This document shows, piece by piece, positions 53,381-63,500 of a DNA stretch of 64,000 bases (its first letter is position 1; every line of letters begins with the position of its first letter). The position numbers and the translations under genes are program-made. Below the pieces are notes generated by a model. It was not told the DNA's origin. It saw only the letters and a list, made by a program, of their open reading frames with translations, and searched no databases. Origin of the DNA: Pseudomonas luteola NBRC 103146 (GTDB lineage Bacteria > Pseudomonadota > Gammaproteobacteria > Pseudomonadales > Pseudomonadaceae); the NCBI RefSeq assembly GCF_002091675.1, contig NZ_BDAE01000005.1, positions 1 through 64,000 on the forward strand, read 5' to 3'.

Positions 53381-54871
53381 ATGTTTGAATCCGCCGAAAC
53401 CGATCACGTCATCGACAGGGAAACCTACGAGGCGGCTGTACCAAAGCTGCGTCAGGCGCTGCTGGATGCGCAGTATAAACTCAAGGAGCAGGGACGGTTT
53501 CCGGTCATTCTGCTGATCAACGGCGTAGAAGGTGCCGGCAAGGGCGAAACAGTTAAGCTGTTGAGCGAATGGATGGACCCGCGCCTGATCCAGGTCGAAT
53601 CCTTTCTGGAGCGAACCGAGGAAGAGCGGCTACGCCCACCGGCCTGGCGCTACTGGCAGCGCCTGCCGCCCAAGGGGCGGATTGGCATCTTCTTTGGTAA
53701 CTGGTACAGCCAGCTCCTGCACGCCCGCGTGGAAAAACGCATCAAATCGGCTGAGCTGGAGGAGGGCATCGGCGACGCCGAGCGCCTGGAGCGCATGCTC
53801 AGTGACGAGGGTGCATTGATCCTCAAATTCTGGTTTCACCTGTCCAAGAAACAGCTCAAGCACCGGCTCAAGGTCCTCAAGGACGACCCATTGCATAGCT
53901 GGCGCATCAGCCCGCTGGACTGGCAACAGTCCCGGACCTACGACAAGTTTGTCGAGCACGGCGAGCACGTTCTGCGGCGGACCAGCCGCGACTATGCGCC
54001 CTGGTATGTGGTAGCCGGTTACGACGAAAATTACCGCAGCCTGATGGTAGGCAACATCCTGCTCGAAGCCTTGAACGGCGCGCTTGAGCGAGACGCACAG
54101 CCGCCCCGCAGCCCACACACCGCTCCACTACCGCCTAACCTGGATGGACGTGGCGTGTTGAGCAGCCTGGATATGTCCCAGTTCCTTAGCAAGGACGAAT
54201 ACAAGGAGCAGCTTATCGCCGAGCAGGCACGGCTGGCCGGACTCGTGCGGGACAAGCGCTTCAAGCGTCATGCGCTGGTCGCCGTGTTCGAGGGAAACGA
54301 TGCCGCTGGCAAGGGCAGCACGATCCGCCGGGTAACCGGGGCACTCGATCCTCGGCAATACCGCATCATTCCCATTGCCGCACCGTCTGAAGAGGAGCGT
54401 GCGCAACCCTATCTGTGGCGATTCTGGCGGCATATTCCACGATTAGGCGGTTTTACCGTCTTTGACCGTTCTTGGTATGGCCGCGTGCTGGTAGAGCGGG
54501 TAGAAGGCTTTGCCAACGAGGCGGACTGGCTCAGGGCTTACAGCGAAATCAACGATTTCGAGGAGCAGCTGACAGATGCCGGTATCGTACTGGTCAAATT
54601 CTGGCTGGCCATCGATTCGGATACGCAGCTCAAGCGCTTCAAAGAACGTGAGGAGACCCCGTTCAAGCGGTTCAAGATCACTGAGGAAGACTGGCGCAAC
54701 CGTGACAAGTGGGATGTGTACAGCGCCGCAGTCGAAGACATGGTCGCGCGCAACAGCACCGAAATTGCCCCTTGGACACTGGTCGAAGCCAACGATAAAC
54801 GCTTCGCCCGGGTCAAGGTATTGCGTACCATCAACGATGCCCTGGAAGCGGCATTTGAACGAAACCGTTGA
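53381..54871 (+). CDS. pap: Polyphosphate:AMP phosphotransferase
   Basis: Protein of 496 residues made of two PPK2-type domains in tandem, the known PAP layout. Each has a P-loop: NGVEGAGKGETV (about 48-60) and EGNDAAGKGSTI (about 305-317). Lid and Walker B regions follow (WYSQLLHARVEKR; FDRSWYGRVLVERVEG). In PAP the C-terminal domain is the catalytic one and phosphorylates AMP to ADP with polyphosphate as donor. GGGGAGAGCCGC precedes the start. It lies near a CHAD gene, giving a small polyphosphate neighbourhood, and 16 bp before a methyltransferase gene. Confidence 0.93.
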   Translation: MFESAETDHVIDRETYEAAVPKLRQALLDAQYKLKEQGRFPVILLINGVEGAGKGETVKLLSEWMDPRLIQVESFLERTEEERLRPPAWRYWQRLPPKGRIGIFFGNWYSQLLHARVEKRIKSAELEEGIGDAERLERMLSDEGALILKFWFHLSKKQLKHRLKVLKDDPLHSWRISPLDWQQSRTYDKFVEHGEHVLRRTSRDYAPWYVVAGYDENYRSLMVGNILLEALNGALERDAQPPRSPHTAPLPPNLDGRGVLSSLDMSQFLSKDEYKEQLIAEQARLAGLVRDKRFKRHALVAVFEGNDAAGKGSTIRRVTGALDPRQYRIIPIAAPSEEERAQPYLWRFWRHIPRLGGFTVFDRSWYGRVLVERVEGFANEADWLRAYSEINDFEEQLTDAGIVLVKFWLAIDSDTQLKRFKEREETPFKRFKITEEDWRNRDKWDVYSAAVEDMVARNSTEIAPWTLVEANDKRFARVKVLRTINDALEAAFERNR

Positions 54872-54887
54872 TTGACTGGACGACGCC

Positions 54888-55511
54888 ATGACCTTGCCTG
54901 ATGAGCTCGAACGAATCACTGCCCTGACGCTGGCGGACTACGACCAGACGGCCGAGCGTTTTCGCGAGGGCACGCGAGATCATGATGTCAGCCAGAACAT
55001 CGAGGCGCTGCTCAGGCATTTGGAAGGTCAGGCCCCGCAGCGCATTCTCGACTTTGGCTGCGGGCCGGGTCGGGACCTGAAAACGTTCACGCGTCTGGGA
55101 CACTCTCCCGTGGGCGTCGACGGGTCTGCCGAATTCGTAGCCATGGCTCGCGCCGATTCGGGGTGCGAGGTCTGGCATCAAAACTTTCTTGCCCTGGATC
55201 TTCCGCCAGCGCATTTCGATGGGGTGTTTGCCAACGCCACGCTGTTTCATGTCCCGCTCAGCGAGTTGCCACGCGTACTCAAGGCGTTGCATACCACGCT
55301 CAAGCCGCGCGGCGTGCTGTTCAGCTCCAATCCGCGAGGTGACAACCGCGAAGGCTGGAATGGTCGGCGCTATGGTGCCTACCACGACTTCGACAGCTGG
55401 AAGCGTTATCTGACCGACACGGGGTTCGTCGAACTGGAACACTATTACCGGCCCGCCGGTTTGCCTCGGGAGCAGCAGCCCTGGCTGGCGTCGGTCTGGC
55501 GCAAGGTATAA
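54888..55511 (+). CDS. SAM-dependent methyltransferase, class I
   Basis: Protein of 207 residues with a Rossmann-type methyltransferase fold. Motif I is ILDFGCGPGRDLKTF (near 51-65), an acidic residue follows in GVDGSAEFVAM, and the motif IV region is FDGVFANATLFHVP. The acceptor is not predictable; small-molecule acceptors are most common for this subfamily. It starts 16 bp after pap and is probably cotranscribed, but any functional link to polyphosphate is unknown. Confidence 0.85.
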   Translation: MTLPDELERITALTLADYDQTAERFREGTRDHDVSQNIEALLRHLEGQAPQRILDFGCGPGRDLKTFTRLGHSPVGVDGSAEFVAMARADSGCEVWHQNFLALDLPPAHFDGVFANATLFHVPLSELPRVLKALHTTLKPRGVLFSSNPRGDNREGWNGRRYGAYHDFDSWKRYLTDTGFVELEHYYRPAGLPREQQPWLASVWRKV

Positions 55512-55633
55512 ACGTAACGTAACGAATTGAGTCTGCCACCGACCCAACGCTGGCTTCCTGCGGTCTACCGTTCTGTAATGCGGTCTGCTCCTCGCAGGCT
55601 GGCCTGACTGCGGAACGACGTAAGGCGGATGGA

Positions 55634-56317
55634 ATGACTCAACACAAATGGCTGCTTCGATCACTCGTCCTCATCGTATGTGCGGCACTGGTCGTCTCCA
55701 GCATCGCGCCCTATGACCGCACGACATGGCTAATGGAAATCTTTCCGGTGCTGATTGTGCTGCCGCTGCTGATCACCACGCATGAGCGCTTCAGCCTCAC
55801 ACCGCTGCTGTATATCCTGATTACGATTCACGCCTTGGGGCTGATTGCAGGAGGCGCCTACAGTTACGCTCGCGTGCCCCTGGGTAGCTGGATTCAGGAG
55901 TGGCTGGATATGGACCGTAATCCCTATGACAAGCTGGGGCACTTCATGCAAGGATTCGTGCCGTGCCTGCTGGCTCGCGAGATCCTGATCCGTGAGCGGC
56001 AGGTGTCCGGTTACAAAATGCTCGCGTTTCTCTCCGGGTGCGTGGCGGTGGCGGTCAGCGCCGTCTACGAGATGATCGAGTGGTGGGCTGCATTGGCACT
56101 GGGGCAGGGCGCAGAGGAGTTTCTAGGTACGCAGGGGTATGAGTGGGATACCCAGTCCGACATGTTCTATGCCCTGATCGGTGCAACAGTAGCGCTCGTG
56201 ACCTGCTCGCGGTTGCAGGATCGCCAGATTCGCCAGCTGGAAGCCCACCGGCCGACACCCTCAGCCGCCCGACCGCCTTTGGATCGGCCGGCGCCCCGAC
56301 ACGAGCAGGCCCCCTGA
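55634..56317 (+). CDS. DUF2238 (YjdF-like) membrane protein
   Basis: Protein of 227 residues with about six membrane helices and the family's conserved DKLGHFMQGFVPCLLARE, YEMIEWWAALALG and GTQGYEWDTQSDMFYALIGA segments. These include several buried acidic and histidine residues that may bind metal or lipid. The family has no proven function. The basic, proline-rich tail of about 35 residues is probably disordered. It starts 122 bp after the methyltransferase gene and ends six bases before a convergent gene. Confidence 0.87.
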   Translation: MTQHKWLLRSLVLIVCAALVVSSIAPYDRTTWLMEIFPVLIVLPLLITTHERFSLTPLLYILITIHALGLIAGGAYSYARVPLGSWIQEWLDMDRNPYDKLGHFMQGFVPCLLAREILIRERQVSGYKMLAFLSGCVAVAVSAVYEMIEWWAALALGQGAEEFLGTQGYEWDTQSDMFYALIGATVALVTCSRLQDRQIRQLEAHRPTPSAARPPLDRPAPRHEQAP

Positions 56318-56323
56318 GGGTTT

Positions 56324-57202
56324 CTAGATGCCCAGATTAGCCAACGCATCTCCTGTGGCCCAGGCTTCTTCGAAGCGGGCCTTGCTGCGAAGAATGGCCT
56401 GCTCAAGCGCGTCATCGTCTTCCCAAAGCGCGCCGGGTACATCAGACGAGAAAATTTCCAGAACGTAGGGCCCGTCGTAGCCGGTTTCATTCACGGCAGC
56501 GAGCAGGCGATTGACCGGGATGATGCCATCGCCCAGGGTACGACGATCAAAATAGGACCGCGGGCGCTGCCAGTCGGAAAGCTGGGTCAGAAAAATTCGG
56601 TCATCTGCCAGTCGAATGGCGTCGGTGAGGTCTGCATCCTGCCAGCTGTTATACAGGTCCAGGCACAGCCCTACATTCTCTCGTGCCACCGCCTGCACCA
56701 GCTCATACCCCTGCATGAAGGTATAGAGAATGCTGTCGCGGCTCATCATGGGCGGGCTGAGCGGCTCGATGGCAATGCTCAACCTTTTGTCCGCGGCGTG
56801 ATCGGCCAGTTCGCGGTAGTGCTTTATGCAGCCCTCCCAGACTTCCGCCTCGTTGCCGCTCTGGCCGAGCGCGCCGGTATTGGTAATGACCGGAATGCCT
56901 GTGCAGAAGGGGGCGAAGCGATCAATCGTAGCCTTGATCAGGGCCGTACGTTCAGCAGGATCAGCCGGTTCGAGTGCACTGGTCGCCGAATAAATCGTAC
57001 GGACTTCAGGCTGCAGCGAGACGGGCCTTAACCCATGCGCATTCAACTGAGCGAATTGTTCGGCGAGCTTGCCGGCGTCCTTGTCGAATTTCATTTCCGC
57101 CAGCTCAATGTCGGCGTTGAGACGGGCAAACAGCTCCAGGTCACGTGTGAGTGGCCAGGGTGTGGTGGTGAGTTGACTGATGGCGAAGCGGGGTGTGGTC
57201 AT
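56324..57202 (-). CDS. Xylose-isomerase-like TIM-barrel protein (sugar phosphate isomerase/epimerase family)
   Basis: Protein of 292 residues of the AP_endonuc_2/xylose-isomerase-like barrel family. Metal-binding and active-site candidates are Glu in IELAEMKF, the Glu in SIAIEPLSP, Asp in LCLDLYNSW, and Glu near the end in YVLEIFSSD. Such enzymes act on sugars, inositols or hydroxy acids. The substrate is not deducible, and the near neighbours (DUF2238, glyA) do not help. It is transcribed away from glyA, and the gap between the two is 348 bp. Confidence 0.85.
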   Translation of the reverse strand: MTTPRFAISQLTTTPWPLTRDLELFARLNADIELAEMKFDKDAGKLAEQFAQLNAHGLRPVSLQPEVRTIYSATSALEPADPAERTALIKATIDRFAPFCTGIPVITNTGALGQSGNEAEVWEGCIKHYRELADHAADKRLSIAIEPLSPPMMSRDSILYTFMQGYELVQAVARENVGLCLDLYNSWQDADLTDAIRLADDRIFLTQLSDWQRPRSYFDRRTLGDGIIPVNRLLAAVNETGYDGPYVLEIFSSDVPGALWEDDDALEQAILRSKARFEEAWATGDALANLGI

Positions 57203-57550
57203 AAGGCCTCACACGATCACAGGATAAATGCATCCGCTCTGGCATAAGGGTTTTAGCCAGATCGGCACCGTTCTGGTGTGAGCCGTAAGGGCATGCCGGG
57301 GTTCCTGACTCTCAGGTGACAAGAGACCAATGGCGCCATTCTTATGTATGCCTGCCTGTGCACCTGTGATCGACGGCCTGTTCGATGCAGCCGACTCGTC
57401 TGGCGCATGGATGCGAGGGCGATGTCGCAAACGCACCGCCTTGTGGCGTGAACAGGCATTCTGATGCGCAGCCTCGGTCCTACCATCGCTCTCAAGGATC
57501 AGCCCATTGACGGCCATGCCGGCCTTCCGCTGCGCTGCAGGAGAGACGCG
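57203..57550. promoter_or_regulatory. Control region of the glyA-sox operon
   Basis: A 348-bp gap between a divergent gene and glyA. It must carry the promoter of the sarcosine operon, which in Pseudomonas is under GbdR and sarcosine-responsive control. I find no close copy of the 12-bp repeat seen upstream of cbcX, nor a clear -35/-10 pair. The frames that continue into it from both sides have poor composition. Confidence 0.4.
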
Positions 57551-58804
57551 ATGTTTACCAAGCAAGACCGCATCCAGGGTTACGACGACGCCTTGTTCGC
57601 TGCGATGAGCGAAGAGGAGCGTCGCCAGGAAGCTCACCTCGAATTGATCGCCTCGGAGAACTACACCAGCCAACGGGTAATGGAGGCGCAGGGCAGCGGG
57701 CTGACCAACAAGTATGCCGAAGGCTATCCAGGCAAGCGCTACTACGGCGGTTGCGAGTTCGTCGATAAGGTCGAGCAGTTGGCCATCGAGCGGGCCAAGC
57801 AGCTGTTTGGCGCCGACTATGCCAACGTCCAACCGCACTCCGGCTCGCAGGCTAACGCAGCGGTCTTCCTGGCTTTGCTGCAAGCAGGTGACACAGTGCT
57901 GGGCATGAGTCTGGCTCATGGGGGACATCTGACCCATGGTGCCAAGGTCAGCTTTTCCGGCAAGCTCTACAACGCGGTGCAATATGGGCTGAATCCCGCA
58001 ACGGGCCTGATCGACTATGACGAGGTCGAGCGGTTGGCCGTAGAACATCAGCCGAAAATGATCATTGCCGGTTTTTCGGCCTATTCGAAAACGCTCGACT
58101 TCCCGCGCTTCCGTGAGATTGCCGACAAGGTCGGTGCCTATCTGTTCGTCGACATGGCTCACGTGGCGGGGCTGGTTGCGGCAGGCCTGTATCCCAATCC
58201 CCTTCCGTTTGCCGATGTGGTCACCACCACCACCCACAAGACCCTGCGTGGCCCCCGCGGTGGGCTGATCTTGGCGAAGGCCAACGAGGAATTGGAGAAA
58301 AAGCTCAATTCCGCCGTTTTCCCAGGGGGGCAGGGCGGGCCTCTGATGCACGTGATTGCAGCCAAGGCGGTGTGCTTCAAGGAAGCCCTGGAACCCGGCT
58401 TCAAAACTTATCAGCAGCAGGTCATCCACAACGCCCAGGCCATGGCTGCGGTGTTCATCAAGCGCGGCTACGACGTGGTCTCCGGTGGGACAGACAACCA
58501 TCTGTTCCTGGTCAGCCTGATCAAACAGGGCATCACGGGCAAGGATGCCGACGCCGCCCTGGGGCGCGCCGGTATCACGGTCAACAAGAACGCCGTGCCC
58601 AATGATCCTCAGTCGCCCTTTGTGACCTCCGGCCTGCGAATCGGCACTCCGGCTGTGACCACGCGTGGCCTGGGCGTGGCCCAGTGCCAGGAGCTGGCCG
58701 GGTGGATCTGCGACATCCTCGATCACTTGGGCGATGCCGATGTGGAGGCGCATGTGGCCGAACGTGTGGCCGGGCTCTGCGCAGATTATCCCGTCTACCG
58801 CTAA
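57551..58804 (+). CDS. glyA: Serine hydroxymethyltransferase GlyA
   Basis: Protein of 417 residues, the standard length. PLP-binding Lys230 is in [13 protein letters not shown]; the substrate-binding HGGHLTHG and SHMT signature regions are intact. It interconverts glycine and serine with tetrahydrofolate and so takes up the one-carbon unit released by sarcosine oxidase. ATG 57551 follows GGAGAGACGCG. It heads the glyA-soxBDAG unit and is probably the catabolic paralogue, with a housekeeping copy elsewhere. A long open frame on the opposite strand is a shadow of this gene. Confidence 0.95.
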   Translation: MFTKQDRIQGYDDALFAAMSEEERRQEAHLELIASENYTSQRVMEAQGSGLTNKYAEGYPGKRYYGGCEFVDKVEQLAIERAKQLFGADYANVQPHSGSQANAAVFLALLQAGDTVLGMSLAHGGHLTHGAKVSFSGKLYNAVQYGLNPATGLIDYDEVERLAVEHQPKMIIAGFSAYSKTLDFPRFREIADKVGAYLFVDMAHVAGLVAAGLYPNPLPFADVVTTTTHKTLRGPRGGLILAKANEELEKKLNSAVFPGGQGGPLMHVIAAKAVCFKEALEPGFKTYQQQVIHNAQAMAAVFIKRGYDVVSGGTDNHLFLVSLIKQGITGKDADAALGRAGITVNKNAVPNDPQSPFVTSGLRIGTPAVTTRGLGVAQCQELAGWICDILDHLGDADVEAHVAERVAGLCADYPVYR

Positions 58805-58816
58805 TTAGCCCTTCAT

Positions 58817-58848
58817 AAGGTGGGTTGGCAGGCGCGTAACCCACCCTT
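58817..58848. repeat. REP-like palindrome between glyA and soxB
   Basis: AAGGTGGGTT (58817-58826) pairs with AACCCACCCTT (58838-58848) with one bulged C. A half-element CCACCCTACG follows at 58876-58885. It has the same core as the palindromes in the bet and dgc gaps. Confidence 0.7.
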
Positions 58849-58928
58849 GTTCGATTGAGTCAGCTAGTCATAGGCCACCCTACGAAAATCCTTATTCATG
58901 CGTGGGGACAGGTTCAGGAGTCAAACAG

Positions 58929-60179
58929 ATGCAGCGCTATTCCGGTTTCGGCCTTTTCAAGCATTCCCTAAGCCATCATGAAAACTGGCAGCGCATGTGG
59001 CGCACGCCAACCCCCAAGCCGGTGTATGACGTAATTGTCGTGGGCGGCGGTGGTCATGGTCTGGCAACGGCCTATTATCTGGCCAAGGAGCATGGCGTCA
59101 AAAACGTCGCGGTCATCGAAAAAGGCTGGCTGGGCGGTGGCAATACGGCGCGCAACACCACCATCGTACGGTCCAACTACCTGTGGGATGAATCGGCTCA
59201 CTTGTATGAGCATGCGATGAAGCTATGGGAAGGGCTCTCGCAGGACCTGAACTATAACGTCATGTTTTCGCAGCGCGGCGTCTACAACCTGTGCCATACG
59301 TTACAGGACATGCGCGAAGCCGAGCGCCGCGTCAGTGCCAACCGCCTGAATGGCGTAGACGGCGAACTGCTCGACGCCAGGCAGGTGGCCGAAGAGGTGC
59401 CTTACCTCGACTGTAGCAAGAGCACTCGTTATCCGATCATGGGCGCGACGGTACAACGCCGGGGCGGGGTAGCCCGCCACGATGCGGTAGCCTGGGGTTT
59501 CGCCCGTGCAGCCGATGCGCTGGGCGTGGACCTGATTCAAAACACTGAGGTCGTTGGCTTCCGTAAGGAAAATGGCGCAGTCGTTGGCGTCGAGACCAAT
59601 AAGGGCTTTATTGGGGCCCGGCGCGTCGGTGTCGTGACGGCCGGTAATTCGGGTCATATGGCCAAGCTGGCCGGTTTTCGCTTGCCGGTGGAATCCCACC
59701 CCTTGCAAGCGCTGGTGTCCGAGCCGCTCAAGCCGGTGATCGACAGCGTGATCATGTCCAATGCAGTGCATGGCTATATCAGCCAGTCGGACAAAGGCGA
59801 TCTGGTGATCGGTGCCGGTATCGATAGCTATGTCGGCTTTGGTCAGCGCGGCTCGTACCCGGTCATCGAGCACACTCTGCAAGCCATCGTCGAGATGTTC
59901 CCGATTCTCTCCCGCGTACGGATGAATCGCCAGTGGGGCGGCATCGTCGATACCACGCCTGATGCTTGTCCAATCATTTCCAAGACACCGGTAGAAAACC
60001 TGTTTTTCAATTGCGGCTGGGGCACTGGTGGGTTCAAGGCCACTCCCGGCTCCGGCAACGTCTTCGCTGCTTCGCTCGCCAAAGGGGAAATGCACCCATT
60101 GGCGGTTCCGTTCTCCATCGACCGTTTCCATACCGGCGCGCTCATCGACGAGCATGGCGCGGCGGCTGTCGCGCACTAA
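58929..60179 (+). CDS. soxB: Sarcosine oxidase beta subunit SoxB
   Basis: Protein of 416 residues of the DAO-type FAD oxidoreductases. The dinucleotide motif [16 protein letters not shown] lies near 40-55. The beta subunit carries the covalent FMN (His in the beta subunit, region [10 protein letters not shown]) and noncovalent FAD in the family, and is where sarcosine is oxidised. I choose ATG 58929 (MQRYSGFG) behind CAGGAGTCAAACAG. It is 12 bp upstream of soxD, in the usual order B-D-A-G. Confidence 0.95.
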   Translation: MQRYSGFGLFKHSLSHHENWQRMWRTPTPKPVYDVIVVGGGGHGLATAYYLAKEHGVKNVAVIEKGWLGGGNTARNTTIVRSNYLWDESAHLYEHAMKLWEGLSQDLNYNVMFSQRGVYNLCHTLQDMREAERRVSANRLNGVDGELLDARQVAEEVPYLDCSKSTRYPIMGATVQRRGGVARHDAVAWGFARAADALGVDLIQNTEVVGFRKENGAVVGVETNKGFIGARRVGVVTAGNSGHMAKLAGFRLPVESHPLQALVSEPLKPVIDSVIMSNAVHGYISQSDKGDLVIGAGIDSYVGFGQRGSYPVIEHTLQAIVEMFPILSRVRMNRQWGGIVDTTPDACPIISKTPVENLFFNCGWGTGGFKATPGSGNVFAASLAKGEMHPLAVPFSIDRFHTGALIDEHGAAAVAH

Positions 60180-60191
60180 GGAGCCCTGATC

Positions 60192-60515
60192 ATGTTGCAC
60201 ATCCATTGCCCTCATTGTGGGGAACTGCGCTCCGAAGAGGAATTTCATGCGGCAGGCCAGGCGCATATCCCGCGCCCGCTGGACCCGGACAACTGCACCG
60301 ATGCGGAGTGGGGCGACTACATGTTCTTTCGCGATAACCCGCGGGGCATCCACCATGAACTGTGGGTCCATGCCACCGGGTGCCGTCACTATTTCAACGT
60401 GACCCGCAATACGGAAACCTACGAAATTCTCGAAACGTACAAGATTGGCGAGCAACCGCAGGTAAACGGCAAGCCGGTCGTAGTGGCCAAGGCTATCGAA
60501 GGAGAAACCGTATGA
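60192..60515 (+). CDS. soxD: Sarcosine oxidase delta subunit SoxD
   Basis: Protein of 107 residues with the zinc-binding family signature: CPHCGELRSEEEF at the start, then paired histidines and Cys (RGIHHELWVHATGCRHYF). The stop overlaps the soxA start (ATGA), so translation of the two is coupled. It is a structural subunit of the heterotetrameric enzyme. Confidence 0.95.
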   Translation: MLHIHCPHCGELRSEEEFHAAGQAHIPRPLDPDNCTDAEWGDYMFFRDNPRGIHHELWVHATGCRHYFNVTRNTETYEILETYKIGEQPQVNGKPVVVAKAIEGETV

Positions 60516-63500
60516 GTCAGGTCAATCGCCTTACCCACGGTGGTCGGATCGATCGCCGTCAGCCGTTGACTTTTACCTTCAATGGTCAGCGCTACCAGGG
60601 CTTTGTCGGCGACACGCTGGCGTCGGCGCTGCTGGCCAATGGTGTCGATGTCATCGGGCGCAGCTTCAAATATTCCCGCCCGCGCGGCATCGTGGCCGCC
60701 GGGGCTGAAGAGCCCAATGCCATCATGCAGATCGGCTCCACCGAGGCTACGCAGATTCCCAACGTGCGTGCTACCCAACAGCCCCTCTACGCAGAGCTGG
60801 TGGCCGCCAGCACCAACGGTTGGCCGAGCGTGAACAATGACCTGATGGGTATTCTTGGCAAGGTCGGCGGCAAGATGATGCCGCCCGGCTTCTACTACAA
60901 GACATTCATGTACCCGCAAAACCTGTGGCTGACGTATGAGAGGTACATCCGCAAGGCGGCGGGGCTGGGTCGTGTGCCGACCGAAGTCGACCCGGACAGC
61001 TACGATCACATGAACCAGCACTGCGATGTGCTGGTGGTAGGTGCCGGACCGGCCGGTCTGGCTGCCGCTCTGGCGGCTGCCCGCAGTGGGGCGCGTGTCA
61101 TCCTGGCTGACGAGCAGGAAGAGTTTGGCGGCAGCCTGCTCGACACGCGTGAGCTACTGGATGGCCAGCCCGCCGACGAATGGGTTGCCAAGGCCATCGC
61201 GGAGCTGGAAGCCACCCCCGACGTGACCCTGCTGTCTCGGGCGACCGTCAACGGCTATCACGATCACAATTTTCTGACCATCCATCAGCGTCTTACCGAT
61301 CATCTAGGTGAAAAGGCCCCGATGGGACAGGTGCGCCACCGAGTGCACCGTGTCCGCGCCAGGCGTGTCGTTCTGGCCAGTGGTGCCCATGAGCGCCCAT
61401 TGGTATACGCCAACAACGACCTGCCCGGAAACCTGGTGGCGGGTGCCGTCTCCACATATGTGCGTCGCTATGGGGTGGCACCGGGACAAAAGCTGGTGCT
61501 GTCCACCAACAATGATTATGCCTACCGTGTCGCGCTGGACTGGCTGGAAGCAGGGCGTGAAGTCGTTGCCATCGCCGACGCACGTCAAAATCCGCGTGGG
61601 GCCTGGGTTGAAGAGGCGAGGGCGAAGGGGATTCGCGTCTTGACCGGCGCAGCGGTCACCGAAGCCCGTGGCTCAACGCGGGTGACCGGCGCGCGTGTCG
61701 TCGCCATCGACATTAAGGGGTTCCGTACTACCAGTCCCGGCGAGTGGCTGAGCTGCGACCTGATTGCCACGTCCGGTGGTTACAGCCCTGTTGTACACCT
61801 GGCATCTCACTTGGGCGGGCGTCCCTTGTGGCGCGAGGATATCCAGGCGTTCGTACCGGGCCCGGCTCCGCAAAAACGGGTCTGTGCTGGCGCTGTGAAC
61901 GGCGTGTTCGCCTTGGGCGATGTGCTGGCTGATGGCTTTGAGGCGGGCGCCACGGCTGCTGGCGAGGCGGGTTTGAAGCCGGTAGCCGGCGAAGTGCCCC
62001 GGGCGGAGCACCGCTTCGAAGAACCATCGTTGGCGCTCTTCCAGGTGCCTCATGAAAAATCCACGGCCCGTGCACCCAAGCAGTTCGTCGATCTGCAAAA
62101 TGACGTGACGGCAGCGGGTATCGAGCTGGCGTGCCGTGAGGGTTTCGAGTCCATCGAGCACGTCAAGCGCTACACCGCCCTGGGTTTTGGCACGGACCAG
62201 GGCAAGTTGGGCAACATCAACGGCCTCGCCATCGCCGCGCGCGTACAAAACAAGGCGATTCCCGAAGTCGGCACTACCATGTTTCGCCCTAACTACACAC
62301 CGGTCACGTTTGGCGCCGTCGCTGGCCGTCACTGTGGCCATCTCATGGAGCCGGTACGTTTCACCGCGCTTCATGGCTGGCACGTCAAGCAGGGTGCCTT
62401 GTTTGAAGATGTCGGTCAGTGGAAGCGCCCCTGGTACTTCCCCAAGGCCGGAGAGGATCTGCATGCCGCCGTGGCCCGTGAGTGCAAGGCCGTGCGCGAG
62501 AAAGTCGGCATCCTTGATGCCTCGACCCTCGGCAAGATCGATATTCAGGGCCCGGACGCCCGTGAGTTTCTCAATCGCGTCTATACCAATGCCTGGACCA
62601 AGCTGGAGGTCGGTAAGGCCCGTTACGGCCTGATGTGCAAGGAAGACGGCATGGTCATGGACGATGGCGTCACGGCCTGCCTGGCCGACAATCATTTCCT
62701 GATGACCACCACGACCGGTGGCGCCGCGCGTATCCTCGAGTGGCTGGAACTCTACCATCAGACCGAATGGCCGGACCTCAAGGTGTATTTCACCTCAGTA
62801 ACCGACCATTGGGCGACCATGACCCTGTCTGGTCCGGAAAGCCGTAACCTGCTCGCCGAGCTGACCGACATCGATCTGGACAAGGATGCGTTCCCCTTCA
62901 TGAGCTGGAAGGAAGGCACCGTGGGCGGCGTACCGGCTCGGGTGTTCCGCATCTCCTTTACCGGCGAGCTGTCTTACGAGATTAACGTCCAGGCCGATTA
63001 TGCGATGGGCGTATGGGAGCAGCTGATAGAGGCTGGCAAGAAGTACGGCCTAACGCCCTACGGTACCGAAACCATGCACGTGCTGCGGGCCGAGAAGGGG
63101 TTCATTATCGTGGGTCAGGATACCGATGGCTCCGTCACCCCACAGGACTTGGGCATGGGCTGGGCCGTCAGCATGAACAAACCGTTCTCCTTTATCGGCA
63201 AACGCGGCATGAACCGGCAGGATTGCCTTAAAGCAGACCGCAAGCAGCTGGTGGGCCTCAAGCCGGTCAATCCCAAGGCGGTTCTACCGGAAGGCGCACA
63301 GCTGGTGTTCAACACTCAGCAGTCGATTCCAATGACCATGGTGGGGCACGTTACATCCAGCTATTACAGCGCCTCGATGGGCTTTGGCTTCGCCTTGGCC
63401 GTTGTAAGGGGTGGCTTGGGCAAGATGGGACAAAAGGTTTATGCCGCGCTCAGGGATGGCACGTTCGTCGAAGCCGAAATCGTTTCTTCCGTGTTCTATG

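Noticed and set aside
57209..58753. 514-codon open frame on the minus strand across glyA
   Set aside because: It mirrors the glyA codons in a high-GC gene, has shadow-like composition and no ribosome site; glyA is certain.
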